Assembly (NCBI RefSeq): GCF_040869045.1
Contig: NC_090319.1
Coordinates: 373,689,601 to 373,753,600, forward strand
DNA: 64,000 nucleotides
Origin: Eurosta solidaginis
Taxonomy: Eukaryota; Arthropoda; Insecta; Diptera; Tephritidae
Reading direction: 5' to 3'
The translations under genes and the position numbers were made by a program. Numbering within the stretch: position 1 is the stretch's first letter; each line of letters begins with the position of its first letter. Of this stretch, positions 1-11,461 are shown one piece after another. The notes beneath the pieces were generated by a model. It ran no database searches, was not told the DNA's origin, and worked only from the letters and a program-made list of their open reading frames with translations.

Positions 1-645
1 GGCAAATGGACGAAGACGCTCCGGCCTATAAAATATTTCAGTCTACATCGCAGTTTGAAGAAGAGGGAAGGAGAGACCTCCACTGCGTGGGGAGAGGCAA
101 ACACGGCCCAAATTAATATAGATGACGAAGTTGAAAAACATATGGAAACTAAAGCGACGACCAGTATGAATGTGAAAGCCAATAGCCAGAAGAAGACAAT
201 TACAAAATGGAAGGTTTGGGAAAGGAAAACACAGATTAAATTATAAACTCGACGACGAGGATAAGAGAAAAAGAAAGCAAATAACAAAGAGGACACATAA
301 CGTTCAAGTTCGAGTTATTAAGACATTAACCTAAAAAAAATCAGATCAAACCCCTTTCTGCATATGGAAGGAAGCTAAGAAAATTCCCATGTGCTCATCA
401 CAAAGCCTTGTGGAATATCCACCAACAGTCAGACTACCCCGATACATAAAACTGATCTTAAGAGCAGGCAGTTAAACTTTACCCCATAAAAAGTTAGCTG
501 AAGCGAATAATGATGGCATCAGTTCCAATATCTCTATAGATTCGGAACAATCTGTGACATTAGCTAAGCTGGGAACTACTCTAGTCGCTCCTACAACGAC
601 AATAACAATACTACGCCTGCGTGTTCTGTGGATACAGGCTGACCC
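1..645. other. AT-rich stretch, no recognised gene
   Basis: An open frame of 63 codons lies at 55-246 (+). It is rich in Lys, Glu and Thr and has no domain I recognise. The rest shows no convincing coding signal. It may be the decayed end of a retroelement, but nothing proves it. Confidence 0.3.
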
Positions 646-654
646 TACTCCTAC

Positions 655-1000
655 TTTTCAACACGAAGATGTGGCACAAATGAAGCTGCAGCATTAAAGG
701 TTGTTGTTGTTGTAGCAGTGCTTCGCCTCATACATTTGTCCAAGGACAATAGCTGTTTCAACATGGTTGGACCAAAGAGATAGTGGTGTAAGAGAATTTC
801 TTCTACATTGCAATTGAAGATATGTTTGGTGTCATTTGGGGACACGTTACAGGCAGGACATACATTGGTATGTCGTTGTTGTTTCCAGATAAGTAAGATC
901 CTAACCTGTTACAGTATCCAGATCGAAGGAGAGCAAGAGTGACGCGTGTCTCAAAAAATTGCCTTCAAGGTGTTTGCCATTGAGAACGGGGTGGACCAGG
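655..1000. repeat. Dispersed tephritid-type repeat with GTT tract
   Basis: The segment contains a (GTT)n run followed by GTAGCAGTGCTTCGCC and, near its right end, CTGTTACAGTATCCAGATCG. The latter phrase recurs in diverged form at about 2597-2640, so at least two partial copies are present. I recognise the phrase order from tephritid genome repeats, from memory only. No intact reading frame is visible. Confidence 0.5.
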
Positions 1001-1943
1001 AAGTTGTTGGCATAGTAATCCGAAGAATATTTGTGGATGTTTCAAAGAGCCTTCTCGTATTTCTTCTATTAAAATAGCTGAATTTTTAAATGCCGCATTT
1101 TTTCATATTGCTTACGGAGATTACTTCTTAAGTTCCTGGAAGGTGGGGCCTCTTAAGCCAGATATCTGTTGGGATGCCCAGGTTTCTGGGGACATTGAAC
1201 GCCGGGCCGAAAATGAATCTTGGTACAAGCAGCACCTACGATAATATAAATTCCATCTAGACTTTGCTCAGTGTGCAAATTTGGAGTTGGTACAAAAAGG
1301 GATCAAATTTCAGACTCTCTCTTTCGGAATAGAAAACTTAAATATTTTTTATAATTCGAATCTACCTACGCGGCATCTACATGCATACATAATTGAGATT
1401 GAATGGCATTAAGCTAAATTAAAAAGGAAAATTTAAAAATAAAAAAATAAAACAAAAAAAGGATACAGGTTTTTTTCCAACTGATCAAATCGAACGAGTT
1501 TAAGTGCGTGCCGGTCGCTGTTGACGTTGCTGTTGTTAGTTCGTTTTTGTTTGCATTTCACTCCTTTCACTTTAACGTGAAATCATTATTGCGATATTTA
1601 TTTTGCTTTTAAAGTTTGGTGTATTTGTTTGTGTTAAATAGATTAACAGCGATTTGTTGTTTTTTTATTTGGAATTACTTTTTGCAGTCATTTAGTGAAT
1701 TCACTGATAAATTTGGTAGTATTAATTTTATGTTTATCATACGACTTTCACAAACTTTGAGAACTACACTGCGAAAAAAGTTGATATTAATATGCTGACA
1801 GAAATATCTCTCTGCTTTTGTCTGTTCGACTGTAGCATCAATAGTTTGTTTGCAACAACTTTCGTTTAGTTACAGATATTGTAATGAGAGCGAGAGTCAG
1901 AGAGAATTATAGCGAAAAAAGAGCTTAAAACAAAACTTGCGTT
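1001..1943. other. AT-rich spacer, no recognised gene
   Basis: Contains A-rich runs near 1430-1460 and T-rich stretches. The short frame at 1616-1798 is low-complexity hydrophobic sequence typical of T-rich DNA. I see no gene here. Confidence 0.5.
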
Positions 1944-1951
1944 ATTGGAGT

Positions 1952-2189
1952 CATTGTGAATGATAACTAAGTGTGATATCTTCTGCATAGACGTCAAGAT
2001 TCCAAAGTGATTGGATCACCTGATTTGTAATTGCCTATCGCTGTCTCATTCTGTATCTCTTTCTATCACCCGCTGAAGATAGGCACCGCCATATTGAACA
2101 CCCTGTCAAAACGCTAAAAAGTAGCCATGCTGAACATCCTGTCAGGCAGTTGACAGATAAGATATCACACTTAGTCATTATTCACAATG
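1952..2189. mobile_element. MITE, 238 bp, TIRs and 8-bp target duplication
   Basis: The ends are inverted copies: left begins CATTGTGAATGATAAC and right ends TCATTATTCACAATG, about 31 paired bases with two mismatches. The flanks repeat ATTGGAGT exactly (1944-1951 and 2190-2197), an 8-bp target duplication. Eight bases fit hAT or P superfamilies; the CAT start resembles P-type ends, but the assignment is open. No coding capacity. It sits inside or beside the dispersed repeat that follows. Confidence 0.8.
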
Positions 2190-2194
2190 ATTGG

Positions 2195-2335
2195 AGTGTC
2201 TGAAGCATGGCGGAATCATACAAGGTGATAGCACGGTGACATACCTACAAACATAAATAAAAGTTCCATGTAGTGTGATTTTGTAAATGGATGGACAAAT
2301 GTCAAATTCGTACTGCGCCGCGAGTTGAAGTGTCA
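2195..2335. repeat. Dispersed repeat, partner at 40535-40665 (inverted)
   Basis: Shared phrases such as ATGGACAAATGTCAAA, CGTACTGCGCCG and ACCTTGTAT occur in the same order, reverse-complemented, at 40535-40665. This gives a clear dispersed pair of about 130 bp. The family is not identified. Confidence 0.65.
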
Positions 2336-2339
2336 ACTG

Positions 2340-3035
2340 ATATTAAAAAAGTTCGAATATGCTAATTTCCGGCGGTCACCTGTTACTGGTTCCATCATGG
2401 TCTGAAGGAAATGTGTCTTTTGTGAGAGAAAGAAAATGCGACAGAGAAAGAGCGAGAGAGAGAGTTATAACGAGAGAAGTCTTTAAAATGAGACTGTGGT
2501 TGTAAAACTTGTACGATTAAAAATATTGGTTTATGTCAACATGAGGGCCATAATTATGGACGTCTCGGGTTAGACTGGCTAGGTTAAATGTCAGACTGTA
2601 ACAGTATCCATATCGAAGTTCGCCAGAGTTACTCTCTCTCGCTTCGCTAATGGACAAAATTCCTCCTTTGCTCTAAGCAGTGTTCTTCCAGTGAGAGTAA
2701 CTGCGAATACATTACTCAAGTATTTTGCTCAAGTACGGAGAATTTTTCGATTATATATTAACGATTACTTCCCTTGGTATCAGGTACGTGGATATAGTAT
2801 CGAGGTATCGATTACTCGAGTGAAATATTGAGAATTTTGTAACTGTTGCTTGACATTTCCCGTCATATTTTAATTTAATATATCAAGCAATGTTTTGTTC
2901 CCGTATTAAAATGGCGCTCATAAATTGGCTTGCACAATGCCGTGGGAATACCCAATGCCTATTTTAACTAATAATAGCGGATAACTAATAAAATAATAGG
3001 TATATGGAATACCTGTGCAAAAATTGCACTTACAA
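2340..3035. other. No gene recognised; GA-rich patch
   Basis: A GAGAGA-rich patch lies near 2445-2475 and a fragment of the 655-1000 repeat near 2597-2640. Nothing else is recognisable. Confidence 0.4.
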
Positions 3036-3039
3036 ATAA

Positions 3040-3350
3040 TGCTTCCGATTAGAGACGGTAAGGAGTGTTGCACAAATACCGCCGAAACGTTTTCGAAATA
3101 ATGCCGAAAGAAGCAGCCAATTTTTCTTAATGTTTCAAAAATAATCCAACATAAGTTCATAACTGATTCCGTAATGATTCCAAAACAGCCCCGAAACGGT
3201 TGCAAAAACTATCGCGAAACCACCCATACATGGGCCGAAATGATCACGAAAATAATTCTGAAATAATCCTGCAGCTATTCCAAAGCGATCCCGATAACAT
3301 AACCGAAAGTGTTCTGCAACATTGATGCCAATAAAGAAGCAGGAAACAAT
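3040..3350 (-). repeat. Degenerate TTTCGG-rich short-period repeat, block 1
   Basis: Recurrent words CCGAAA, CGAAACG, CCCGAAAC and GATCCCG at loose 15-30 base spacing. It is the reverse-complement form of the blocks at 4700-5180. Reading frames on the minus strand come from the repeat itself and are not genes. Confidence 0.55.
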
Positions 3351-4699
3351 CTCTATGCCAGAAAACCGTCCTAAAATTAGTTTATATATCAAGTGCAAGG
3401 CTCTTAGTGCCAATTGAGCACTTTTTAATACAGAGTATTTCTGGCAGGAGTGATAGGTATTGCTCGATCTCGTTTTAAAGTTTTCGGAGATAACCCCTGG
3501 TATTTTTGTAATCTTGTGACTTCCTTCAGCATCTACTTGTATCTATGGAAGTGCCCAATATTTTGGCATTGTGTAGCTCAAGATCAGCAGACCGATTGCC
3601 AAATAGTTTGCCAGAAGCATTTCAACATTTCTTCCATCAAGCTGGCAAATAACTCTAAGACTTTAGCGGCTCTCTATATTTTATTGGTAGTGGCGATGGT
3701 GAGTCTACTATCTAAAGTTTTATCGAGGTTGGTACTCAGTTTAGTAATATCAACGATATTGGTATTTAATAGTTTTCTAATTTGTCATTTTATAATCGTG
3801 TGTAAAGTTGTCGTAAATTTAGTCTGTGGTTTCCAAGCTGCGAAGATGATGGAGGAACAGATAATGTTTTTTTTCGATAACAGGAGTGTGAATGTGAACT
3901 CATGGCACTTAACTTAAATGATTTTTTTTCCGGGTTCCACAGAAGTTTGCAGACCATTTGTTGTTAATCCCGCTACAAGCTATGTTTCAGTGCGAAGATA
4001 TTTTAGGAATGACAAGGATGGCCGAAGACAGGATAAATACCTCCGCCTTATAGTTTCCTGGCTCAACCAAATATGCTTTAGCATTAGCATAGCAATACCG
4101 CTTGGGCTGAAAAGTTTGATGGTATAATCCTTCTGCATAGCTTTACTATATCTGTATCGTATAGTGCCGTTTTTGTACGATCGTGGATTTGTTCCCTTAA
4201 GACGAATTAAGACGTATAAATTCTAAGTTTCACTATTTTAGCCAATTTAATGAAAATTTATTTAAATAGGCTATGTAATGTCCATTCCCAAATGGGCAGT
4301 GCAAGCCCACTGATGGAACCGACGAACGGTGATTGGTGAACGAGAGAAGGGTACCAAAAATTGCCGGCTAAATCGGTGAGGGGTTCTCTAATGTCCAAAA
4401 TGACCTGTACAATATATCAATTGATGTAGATCGGTGCATGTTGCCAATATTTCCGGTGCAGGCAGAGGAGTAAGATGAACCGATGAACGGATATCCGAAA
4501 AATAAACCAGATTTTTTAACCGGCATGTTACCGCTTTAAATGGAGTCTGAGCAGACTTACCGCGTGCTTTCGAGATAAACGTATGCATTTCGGGACTGTA
4601 GGACGATGTTCCTCTTAATTTTGTATCATTTTGGAACTGTTGCGGAATACCTTCCCAGAATTTCTTGGAATTTTTTGAAGATAACTTTAAGATAACTTG
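3351..4699. other. No gene recognised; 155-codon open frame
   Basis: The frame at 3450-3917 (+) is one of the longer open frames in the window. Its product has hydrophobic stretches but no domain I recognise, no start context and no conserved motif. It may be a chance frame or decayed retroelement DNA read on the wrong strand. The remaining sequence shows nothing I can support. Confidence 0.35.
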
Positions 4700-5180
4700 T
4701 GGGTCCTTCCCAGATTGTATCCGAAATCGTTTCGAGGCTATTTACGTGTAGATGCGGGATGGATTTCGAAATCGTTTCGTAGCCATTTTGAAATTCTTAC
4801 GAAATTATTTCGAGAATAGTACCATACAATGTATGGAACATTTAGAAACTCTTTTCGGCACTATTTCTGTAACACACTAGGACAGACTTCGCAATTATTT
4901 CTAGATTATGTCCGGGATTAATTCGGAACTAAAATGTTTTTGGATCATTTCCGAAATGTTTTCTATGCTGTTTCGGAATCACTTCAGGCCTATTTCAAGA
5001 TCATTTCGGGACTTTTTGGAAAGCTGATTTCGGGATCACTTAAGAATCATTTCAGAGTACTTTCAGTTCAGTTCTGTGAAATCATTTCGGATTTTTATTT
5101 TCGAATTCGTTTCAGGGATATTTCAAAATCAAACGGATCATTTCGGGGCTATTTCGAAATCATTGATAAAATGTAGTTAT
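4700..5180 (+). repeat. Degenerate TTTCGG-rich short-period repeat, block 2
   Basis: Many copies of ATTTCGGGATCATTTCGG-like words follow each other with poor periodicity. The 80-codon frame at 4934-5176 is made wholly of these words, giving repeated Phe-Arg/Ile-Ile-Ser. Similar words occur at 3040-3350, 5440-5720 and weakly at 43370-43480. Confidence 0.6.
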
Positions 5181-5439
5181 TTGAGATCACTTGAGTAGAT
5201 AAGAAAGTTTGTTTTTGTCATCAGTTGAGTTTTCGAAACTATTCGGTAATTTTTAGGGGATTAACTCGAGGTTACTACGGCATGATTTTTTTTTGTATTG
5301 AAATATTTGTTTGTCGCCTTTTGTTTCGTATTCGATTTAACCATAAATAAAAGGTTATCAACATAAGCATTTTCGGGTGAGTAACCAGTTAACAAAAAAA
5401 TGAATTAAATATGCAACTGGAACCGAAATAGTCACTATA

Positions 5440-5720
5440 GTAATGAAATCATACCAATATTATCACGAATCAGCCATGAAATTATTCTGAAAATGATTCC
5501 AATATGACTCAATAATAATAGCGACAACCAATCTCGAATGCTCCCAAAAAAGTTCTACAAACAATTTTGAAATTAGTCCGAAATGTTGCGGATTCGGTGC
5601 TACAATCTAAAATTTTCATGAAATACTTAGAACAAAAGTTATCTTGAAATAGTCTCAAACCCGTTAAATAGTTCTTAGTTGGCGAAAAAAATACCAAAAT
5701 GAGCTAGATGAAATCCGGAT
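5440..5720 (-). repeat. Degenerate TTTCGG-rich repeat, block 3
   Basis: Same vocabulary as the two earlier blocks (CCGAAAT, GAAATTAGTCC, TCCGAAATG) on the opposite strand. More decayed. No gene. Confidence 0.45.
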
Positions 5721-5780
5721 ATAGTCCCGATCCCGAAATTTCTCTATCAATTTAATAACAAAATTAAGTTGCAATTGTTA

Positions 5781-6318
5781 TTATACTCAGCTGAGCAGAG
5801 CTCACAGATTATATTAATTTTGTTCGCATAACGGTACCCCGTAACGGCATAAACTAATAGAGATAGATATAGACTCCTATATATAAAAATGATCTTGGCG
5901 AAAAAATAAATTCATTTAGCCATGTCCGTCCGTCCGTCTGCCCGTAAACACCATAACTTGAGTAAATTTTGAGGTATCTCAATGAAATTTGGTACGTAAG
6001 TGCCTGGGCGCTCATCTCAGATCACTATTTAAAATGACCGAAATCGCGCTATAACCACGCCCACTTTCTCGTTATCGACAATTTCGAAAAACCGAAAAAG
6101 TGTGATAATTCATTACCAAAGACGGATAAAGCGATAAAACTTGGTAGGTCGGTTGACCTTATGACGCATAATAGAAAATTAATAAAATTTTGGACAACGG
6201 GCGTGGCACCGCCCACTTAAAAAAAGGGAATTTAACAGTTTTGCAAACTGTAATTTGACAGCTGAGTAGGTATGTAATTTTCGGTTACACCCGAACTGGG
6301 CCTTCCTTACTTGTTTTT
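5781..6318 (+). mobile_element. Helentron-like non-autonomous element A, internally deleted
   Basis: Starts with TATACTCAGCTGAGCAGAGC, contains the GTCCGTCCGTCCGTCTG microsatellite near 5927-5945 and GTGGGCGTGG/CCACGCCC words. It ends with a TTCGG-ttaca-CCGAA hairpin and TCCTTACTTGTTTTT. The 5' end pairs imperfectly with the subterminal 3' sequence of complete copies. Architecture matches dipteran INE/mini-me type helentron-derived elements as I know them. It lacks the 130-bp array present in elements B and C. Confidence 0.7.
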
Positions 6319-6592
6319 AAGTTAAATCAAAAAATAACAATTAAAAACTATTAAGATACTGGTGCAATGTGTGATTATCCCATTTAAATTCAGATTGACA
6401 AAAATTACCCAATACGAATTTTTTTTCTGTGTAGGTAGCTTTATTTATATCCATTAAAATGAACTCAATTGATATTGTTTCATTTCATAATTCTGAGTAT
6501 GAACTTATCGCTTTTGTGGCAAGTAATCTGCTTACGAGGAAAGCTAAATTGACAGTACTTAATGCGGTTAGCTACAACACCCTTAAAGTGCC
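6319..6592. other. Spacer, nothing recognised
   Basis: AT-rich sequence between two mobile elements with no motif or frame of note. Confidence 0.4.
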
Positions 6593-6595
6593 TTA

Positions 6596-7074
6596 AGGGC
6601 CCATTATTGATACTTAGCATAGATTTGACTTAACTTGGCGTAAACTTTGCAACTTAGCCACGATTATACTCCACTTAGCGCATAAAATCTGGCATCATAA
6701 TCAGCGTTGAAATTTATTTTTAAATAAATGTCAATTTGTATGACAAAATGTTAAAATGAAATGGTATCAAACAAATGGCATCTCAAAATGTAAACGTCAC
6801 TTAGAACTTACATAGAAAATCAAAATTCAACAGACTTCTAAGTCAAGTTAAGTTTTGAGTAATCAGTAACATGCAATGTTCATTTAACAGAACTGTAAGT
6901 GACAGTTCGCAAGCCAAGTCAAGTCTATGCTAAGTATCAGTAATGGAGCCTTAAGTCAAGTTAAGTGTTGCTAAGTTTTGAGTAATCAGTAACATGTAAT
7001 GTTCATTTAACAGAACTGTAAGTGACAGTTCTCCAGTCAAGTCAAGTCTATGCTAAATATCAATAATGGGCCCT
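6596..7074. mobile_element. PIF/Harbinger-like MITE, 479 bp
   Basis: TIRs begin AGGGCCCATTATTGATA on both ends and pair for about 40 bases with few mismatches. The flanks carry TTA at 6593-6595 and 7075-7077, a 3-bp duplication of the TWA type used by PIF/Harbinger elements. No coding capacity. The right half is a tandem duplication of about 115 bp (about 6838-6952 and 6953-7065), and the inner copy carries its own decayed terminus ATCAGTAATGGAGCC. Confidence 0.8.
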
Positions 7075-7077
7075 TTA

Positions 7078-7868
7078 AATATTGCGCTTTAAAATGTTGC
7101 ACATATCATTCAATTAAATCGGTAGCAGCATCTTTGTTGTTATTGTGTAAAAGCGAAATCGATCTGATTACTTTCGACAGTTCAACGTTTGGCAACGCAA
7201 TTAGCGCAGCAGCCACACACAAATACACACTCACTTCATTGCTAGTTTTATTTTTGACTTAGTTTACACTGAATTTTCTGTTTCGCTGTTGTTGGCACAA
7301 TTTATTGTAACTTTATTTTTACAAAACTTGTTTACTTAGAATGCAAAAAAAAATTCTTAATATAACCAAGTTCAAGGCAAATCAAACTATACATATATAT
7401 GTATGTACGTATATAATTTAATATAACTTCTTCTTGTTTTTTTTTTCACGTTTGATCACTTGTCTTAAGTTTTCCCGCATACGTGACTGTTGCGTTTAAC
7501 CCGAATATATTAACTGAATGCTCAAAGCTATTTGCCACTACAACGGACTTGGCTAAAAACCTGTCTTACAATCATTACTGCGCTCATCTTACCGTTAAAG
7601 AAATTTAAGAGCTCGCAAAGAGCTGGCTCTTTTGCTGTTTTTCAAATTTGTCAAGCTTGGCTTGCTATGTTATTTGTATATTCACAAATCAAATCTGTTC
7701 AAGTAAAGAGAATGTAACAAAGAGTTTTCATTTAAGCTGCTCGCTTGAATACTCTCTTCATTTAAATCTCTCATGTCTCTATCACAAATTTCGCGTTTTT
7801 TAAACGGTTTTATTTAGCTTGACTTGACAGGCTGGTTGGTTGGATGGCTGGTTGGCTGGCTGGCACGA
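7078..7868. other. No gene recognised; short GGCTGGTT tandem
   Basis: AT-rich. A short tandem of GGTTGG/GGCTGG words lies at about 7829-7864. The frame at 7050-7262 runs out of the MITE and is not credible. Confidence 0.4.
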
Positions 7869-7869
7869 A

Positions 7870-8180
7870 TTTTGTAATTGAAATTTAAGTAACTTCCCGA
7901 TAAGCTACAAGGTTGAAACTTGGAATATAGTTCAGAACCCGATGACAATGCAATAATAAGAAAGAAAAAACGCCGCTAGGTGGCGCAAGGATTGAGATAT
8001 TCACACAAATCGTATTTGTGGCCTGATTTGGCTCATATTTGGAACACATAATACATACAAGAATAGAAAGCGACCTATGAAAAAAAATCGCTGGCAGGTG
8101 GCGCAAGGATCGAGATATTCACAAAAATCGTATTTGTGATCCGATCTGGATCATATTTGGAACACATAATACATACAGTC
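7870..8180 (-). repeat. Two monomers of the GCGCCACCTAGCGG module
   Basis: Two copies about 120 bp apart share CGCTAGGTGGCGCAAGGAT / GGCAGGTGGCGCAAGGAT, GAGATATTCACA and TTTGGAACACATAATACATAC. The module is the reverse complement of sequence at 25680-25870 and of the array at 46130-47170. Confidence 0.6.
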
Positions 8181-8990
8181 CGGTAGAAGTGACATCAAAA
8201 TATTTTGCAGTTGGAGGAGGGACAATCATACGTGGCGCAGAGTTGAGTAAAGTCTTTGGAAGGCTTATGTTTTGAGGACTTAGATTGTAACAAATGAGCT
8301 AAAATGGATAAGAAATAATAGGGAATTAAATAAAGACTAAAAACTTGAAAATAAAATAATTAAAAAAAATGTTTAAGTTTAAACGGTTTTATTGAAAGCA
8401 ATACTTACATGAAGTAATAATTAGGTAGGTCCTAGGTACTAGTCATCACACTCCTCATCAATATAGGGCGTTTATAACACAATTCCTTTCTCTCTTCATG
8501 GCGACAACCATTCTCCCTCTCACTTATTGGACAGGTTGATATGACAACGTATGAAAAAAAGATTATTCACTTATGGCAATTCACAATTTGGATGTTACTC
8601 GTAAATTTGATTTATTTTTTCATATTATTTTTCCTCAAATTTTTTAACAATAAAGCAATGCAAATTATAGGGAAACATTATTACGCCCTCTCTCGGTTCA
8701 CTTATTTCACAAACAAAAACAGGTAATTTTAGTTGTTCATTTGTGCATAAAATTTTAAGAATAACAAGCAATTTTTTACATGTCAGCAAAAACGAAGAAA
8801 ACAAACAAACTACCGAATCCTATTAGGAATTAGGGTGACAGACAATTCAAAAGACGCACAAGAAAAAAGATACTGTACCTAGTATAACGCCGTCCATAGC
8901 AAAAAGTAAAATCGGAGAAAATTTTAATTTTATGGAAAATTTAAGATATTTGAAGTAACCTGAAACACAGTTTAAAGGTTTGTATTTGTG
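8181..8990. other. AT-rich, no recognised gene
   Basis: No domain, repeat or RNA gene recognised. The small frame at 8541-8726 encodes a hydrophobic low-complexity peptide typical of AT-rich DNA. Confidence 0.4.
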
Positions 8991-9000
8991 GTTTTATTTG

Positions 9001-9037
9001 ATCGATATTTTGATCTCATTCTGAGATCATCTTCAAG
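9001..9037 (-). ncRNA. Decayed hammerhead-like motif of a repeat (copy 1)
   Basis: On the minus strand the hairpin GATCTCA-gaa-TGAGATC is preceded by TTGAAGA and followed by AAAA. The positions match a hammerhead core (CUGANGA, stem II, GAAA), but here the first C is T and the G of GAAA is A. Copy 2 at 59721-59749 has the intact core letters. Penelope-like retroelements are known to carry such ribozymes; no Penelope reverse transcriptase is visible here. Confidence 0.4.
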
Positions 9038-9689
9038 AAACAATTGAATATCAAAATTTGAGCTCATCAAAATTTAATAAATTATAATATTTGAAGGCAA
9101 ATAAAAATATTTTTAAAATTTCAAGTAAACTTTAAATTTAAAACCTTGTATTATCTTTCATTGTGAGCTTAAATGGGTATTTATTTAGTTACTGAGTATA
9201 TTGTGATCGCAGAAATTTATTTGCATTCATATTCCTCAAAGGGAGTAAGTGAATTTTACTGCCTTTTTGCTATGGATGGCAGTATAGGTATAAGGACTGT
9301 TCCGAAACACTTTAAACTTTATTTTGGTTGTAACTCGTTGAGTTTGAATTTTTTTCTTTAAAAAACAATGCATGTTATTGATATTTACATAAGTGTCAAA
9401 AATGTCGCTTATTCGAAGAAAAAAATTTCGTAGAAGCGTGTGAAAAAAAATTTCGTGTAAAAGTGTAAAAAAATTATATTTAGTTTTTTCCAAATTGTTT
9501 TGTACTAGAAAGTTACTTTGATAAAAGATAAATATGACATAATTACATACATATAAAAAACTAACATTTTTTGACAAATACATATTTGGAAATACATATC
9601 TCACAAATTTTTTCTGTGGCTTCATGTGTTCAATTTTTTTATTTCTATGTCCTAAAAATCGAATATGTTCTTGTTGTTTTTAGATATTA

Positions 9690-11461
9690 TAGCCCTTGAT
9701 AGTTTTTACCAAAAAATACGGCGACAGACGGAAGGTTTTAAGACCGGGGAAAACTCCAGTAGTAACGAAAACGGCGACCTTGTAACTGATGTCCAGAGAG
9801 TGCCTAGATTATGGAAGGAACACTTCTCTGTTCTTCTAAATGGAGGCAGCAATTCACCACGCAGAGATGAAGATCCCGATCCCGCAATCGATGATGATGG
9901 AATATATGTCCTCCCGCGCGATTATGACGAAATCAGAATAGCAATAACCAGATTGAAAAACAACAAGGCCGTGGGCCCTGATGGATTGCCTGCGGAGCTA
10001 TTCAAGTACGGCGGCGAGGAGTTGGTAAGGCGCATGCAGCAGATTCTTAGCAAAATATGGGCGGAAGAGTGCATGCCCGACGGTTGGAATCTAAGTGTTA
10101 TTTGCCCAGTCCACAAGAAGAGGGATACTGCAAAATGTATCAACTATCGTGGAATCAGCCTTCTTAATATCGCATATAAGGTCCTTTCAAGTGTATTGTG
10201 CGAAAAATTTAAGCCCATCGTGAACCGGCTGATTGGACCTTATAAGTGCGGCTTCAGACCTGGTAAATCTACCATCGACCAGATTTTCACAATGCTTGGA
10301 AAAAACCTGTGAAAAAAGAATCGACACACATCACCTCTTCGTCGACTTTAAAGCCGCCTTCGACAGCACGAAAAGGAGGTGCCTATTTGCCGCTATGTCT
10401 GAATTTGGTTTCGCCGCAAAACTTATACGGCTGTGCAAAATGACTTTGAGCAACACCATCAGCTCAGTCAGAATTGGGAAGGACATCTCCGAGCCGTTCG
10501 AAACTAAACGAGGTTTCAGACAGGGTGACCCCTATCGTGCGATTTCTTTAATTTGATGCTGGAGAAAATTATACTAGCTGCAGAACTTAACCACACTGGA
10601 ACAATATACTATAAAAGCGTGCAATTACTCGCATATGCTGATGACATTGATATCATCGGCCTAAACACCCGCGCTGTTAGTTCTGCTTACTCCAAAGTGG
10701 AAAAAGAAGCGGTAAAAATGGGTTTGATGGTGAATGATGACAAAACGAAGTACCTGCTGTAATCGAGCAAAGAGTCAGCGCATATAAGCCTTGGCAACCA
10801 CGCTACTGTTGGCAGCCATAATTTCGAAATAGTAAAAGACTTCGTTTATTTGGGAACCAGCGTCAACACTAGCAACAACATCAGCACTGAAATCCAGCGA
10901 AGAATCAATCTTGCAAATAAATGCTACTTTGGACTAGGTAGGCAACTGAAAAGTAAATTCCTCTCTCGGCGAACGAAAGTCATACTCTACAAGTCACTTA
11001 TCGTACCCTTCCTGCTATATGGGGCAGGAGCATGGACCATGACAATAGCAGATGAAGCGGCTTTGGGAGTGTTCGGGAGAAAAGTTCTACGAAAGATTTA
11101 TGGACCTCTACGCGTTGGCGATGGCGAGTACCGAAGAAGATTTAATGATGAGCTGTACGAGCTATACGCAGACATCAACATAGTCCAGCGAATTAAAACG
11201 CAGCGGCTGCGCTGGCTAGGCCATGTTATGCGAATGAAAGATGATGCTCCGGCCAAGAAAATTTTTCTATCGGAACCCGCCAATGCAAGCAGAGGTAGAG
11301 GGCGGCCCCCACTCCGTTGGAAGGACTAGGTGGAAAACGATTTAAACTCCCTTGGTGTGACCAATTGGCGTCGGTTGGCGGAGCGAAGGAGCGACTGGGC
11401 ACCTTGTTGGACGGCCATAACCGTTTAGACGGTTAAGCACCAATTAAGTAAGTAAGTAAGT
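9690..11461 (+). pseudogene. 5'-truncated non-LTR retrotransposon with reverse transcriptase (RTE-like)
   Basis: The sequence encodes most of a LINE reverse transcriptase. Visible blocks in order: NNKAVGPDGLPAELFKYGG, NYRGISLL, a GFRPG block, FVDFKAAFDS, FRQGDP, the catalytic YADD at 10633-10644, and the C-terminal RLRWLGHVMRM. The EEP endonuclease half is missing, as expected from 5' truncation. The frame breaks near 10290-10310 (frame 2 to 0) and near 10531-10555 (back to frame 2), with stops at 10760-10762 and 11327-11329, so it is dead. It ends in a (TAAG)n tail at 11446-11461 instead of poly-A, which favours the RTE group; the clade is tentative. Homologous sequence seems to begin near 9690. 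Confidence 0.85.

Noticed and set aside
3450..3917. 155-codon + strand frame, one of the longer frames in the left part
   Set aside because: No recognisable domain, signal or splice context, and repeats on both sides. Kept only as an unassigned frame.
4934..5176. 80-codon frame
   Set aside because: Built entirely from TTTCGG-type repeat words.
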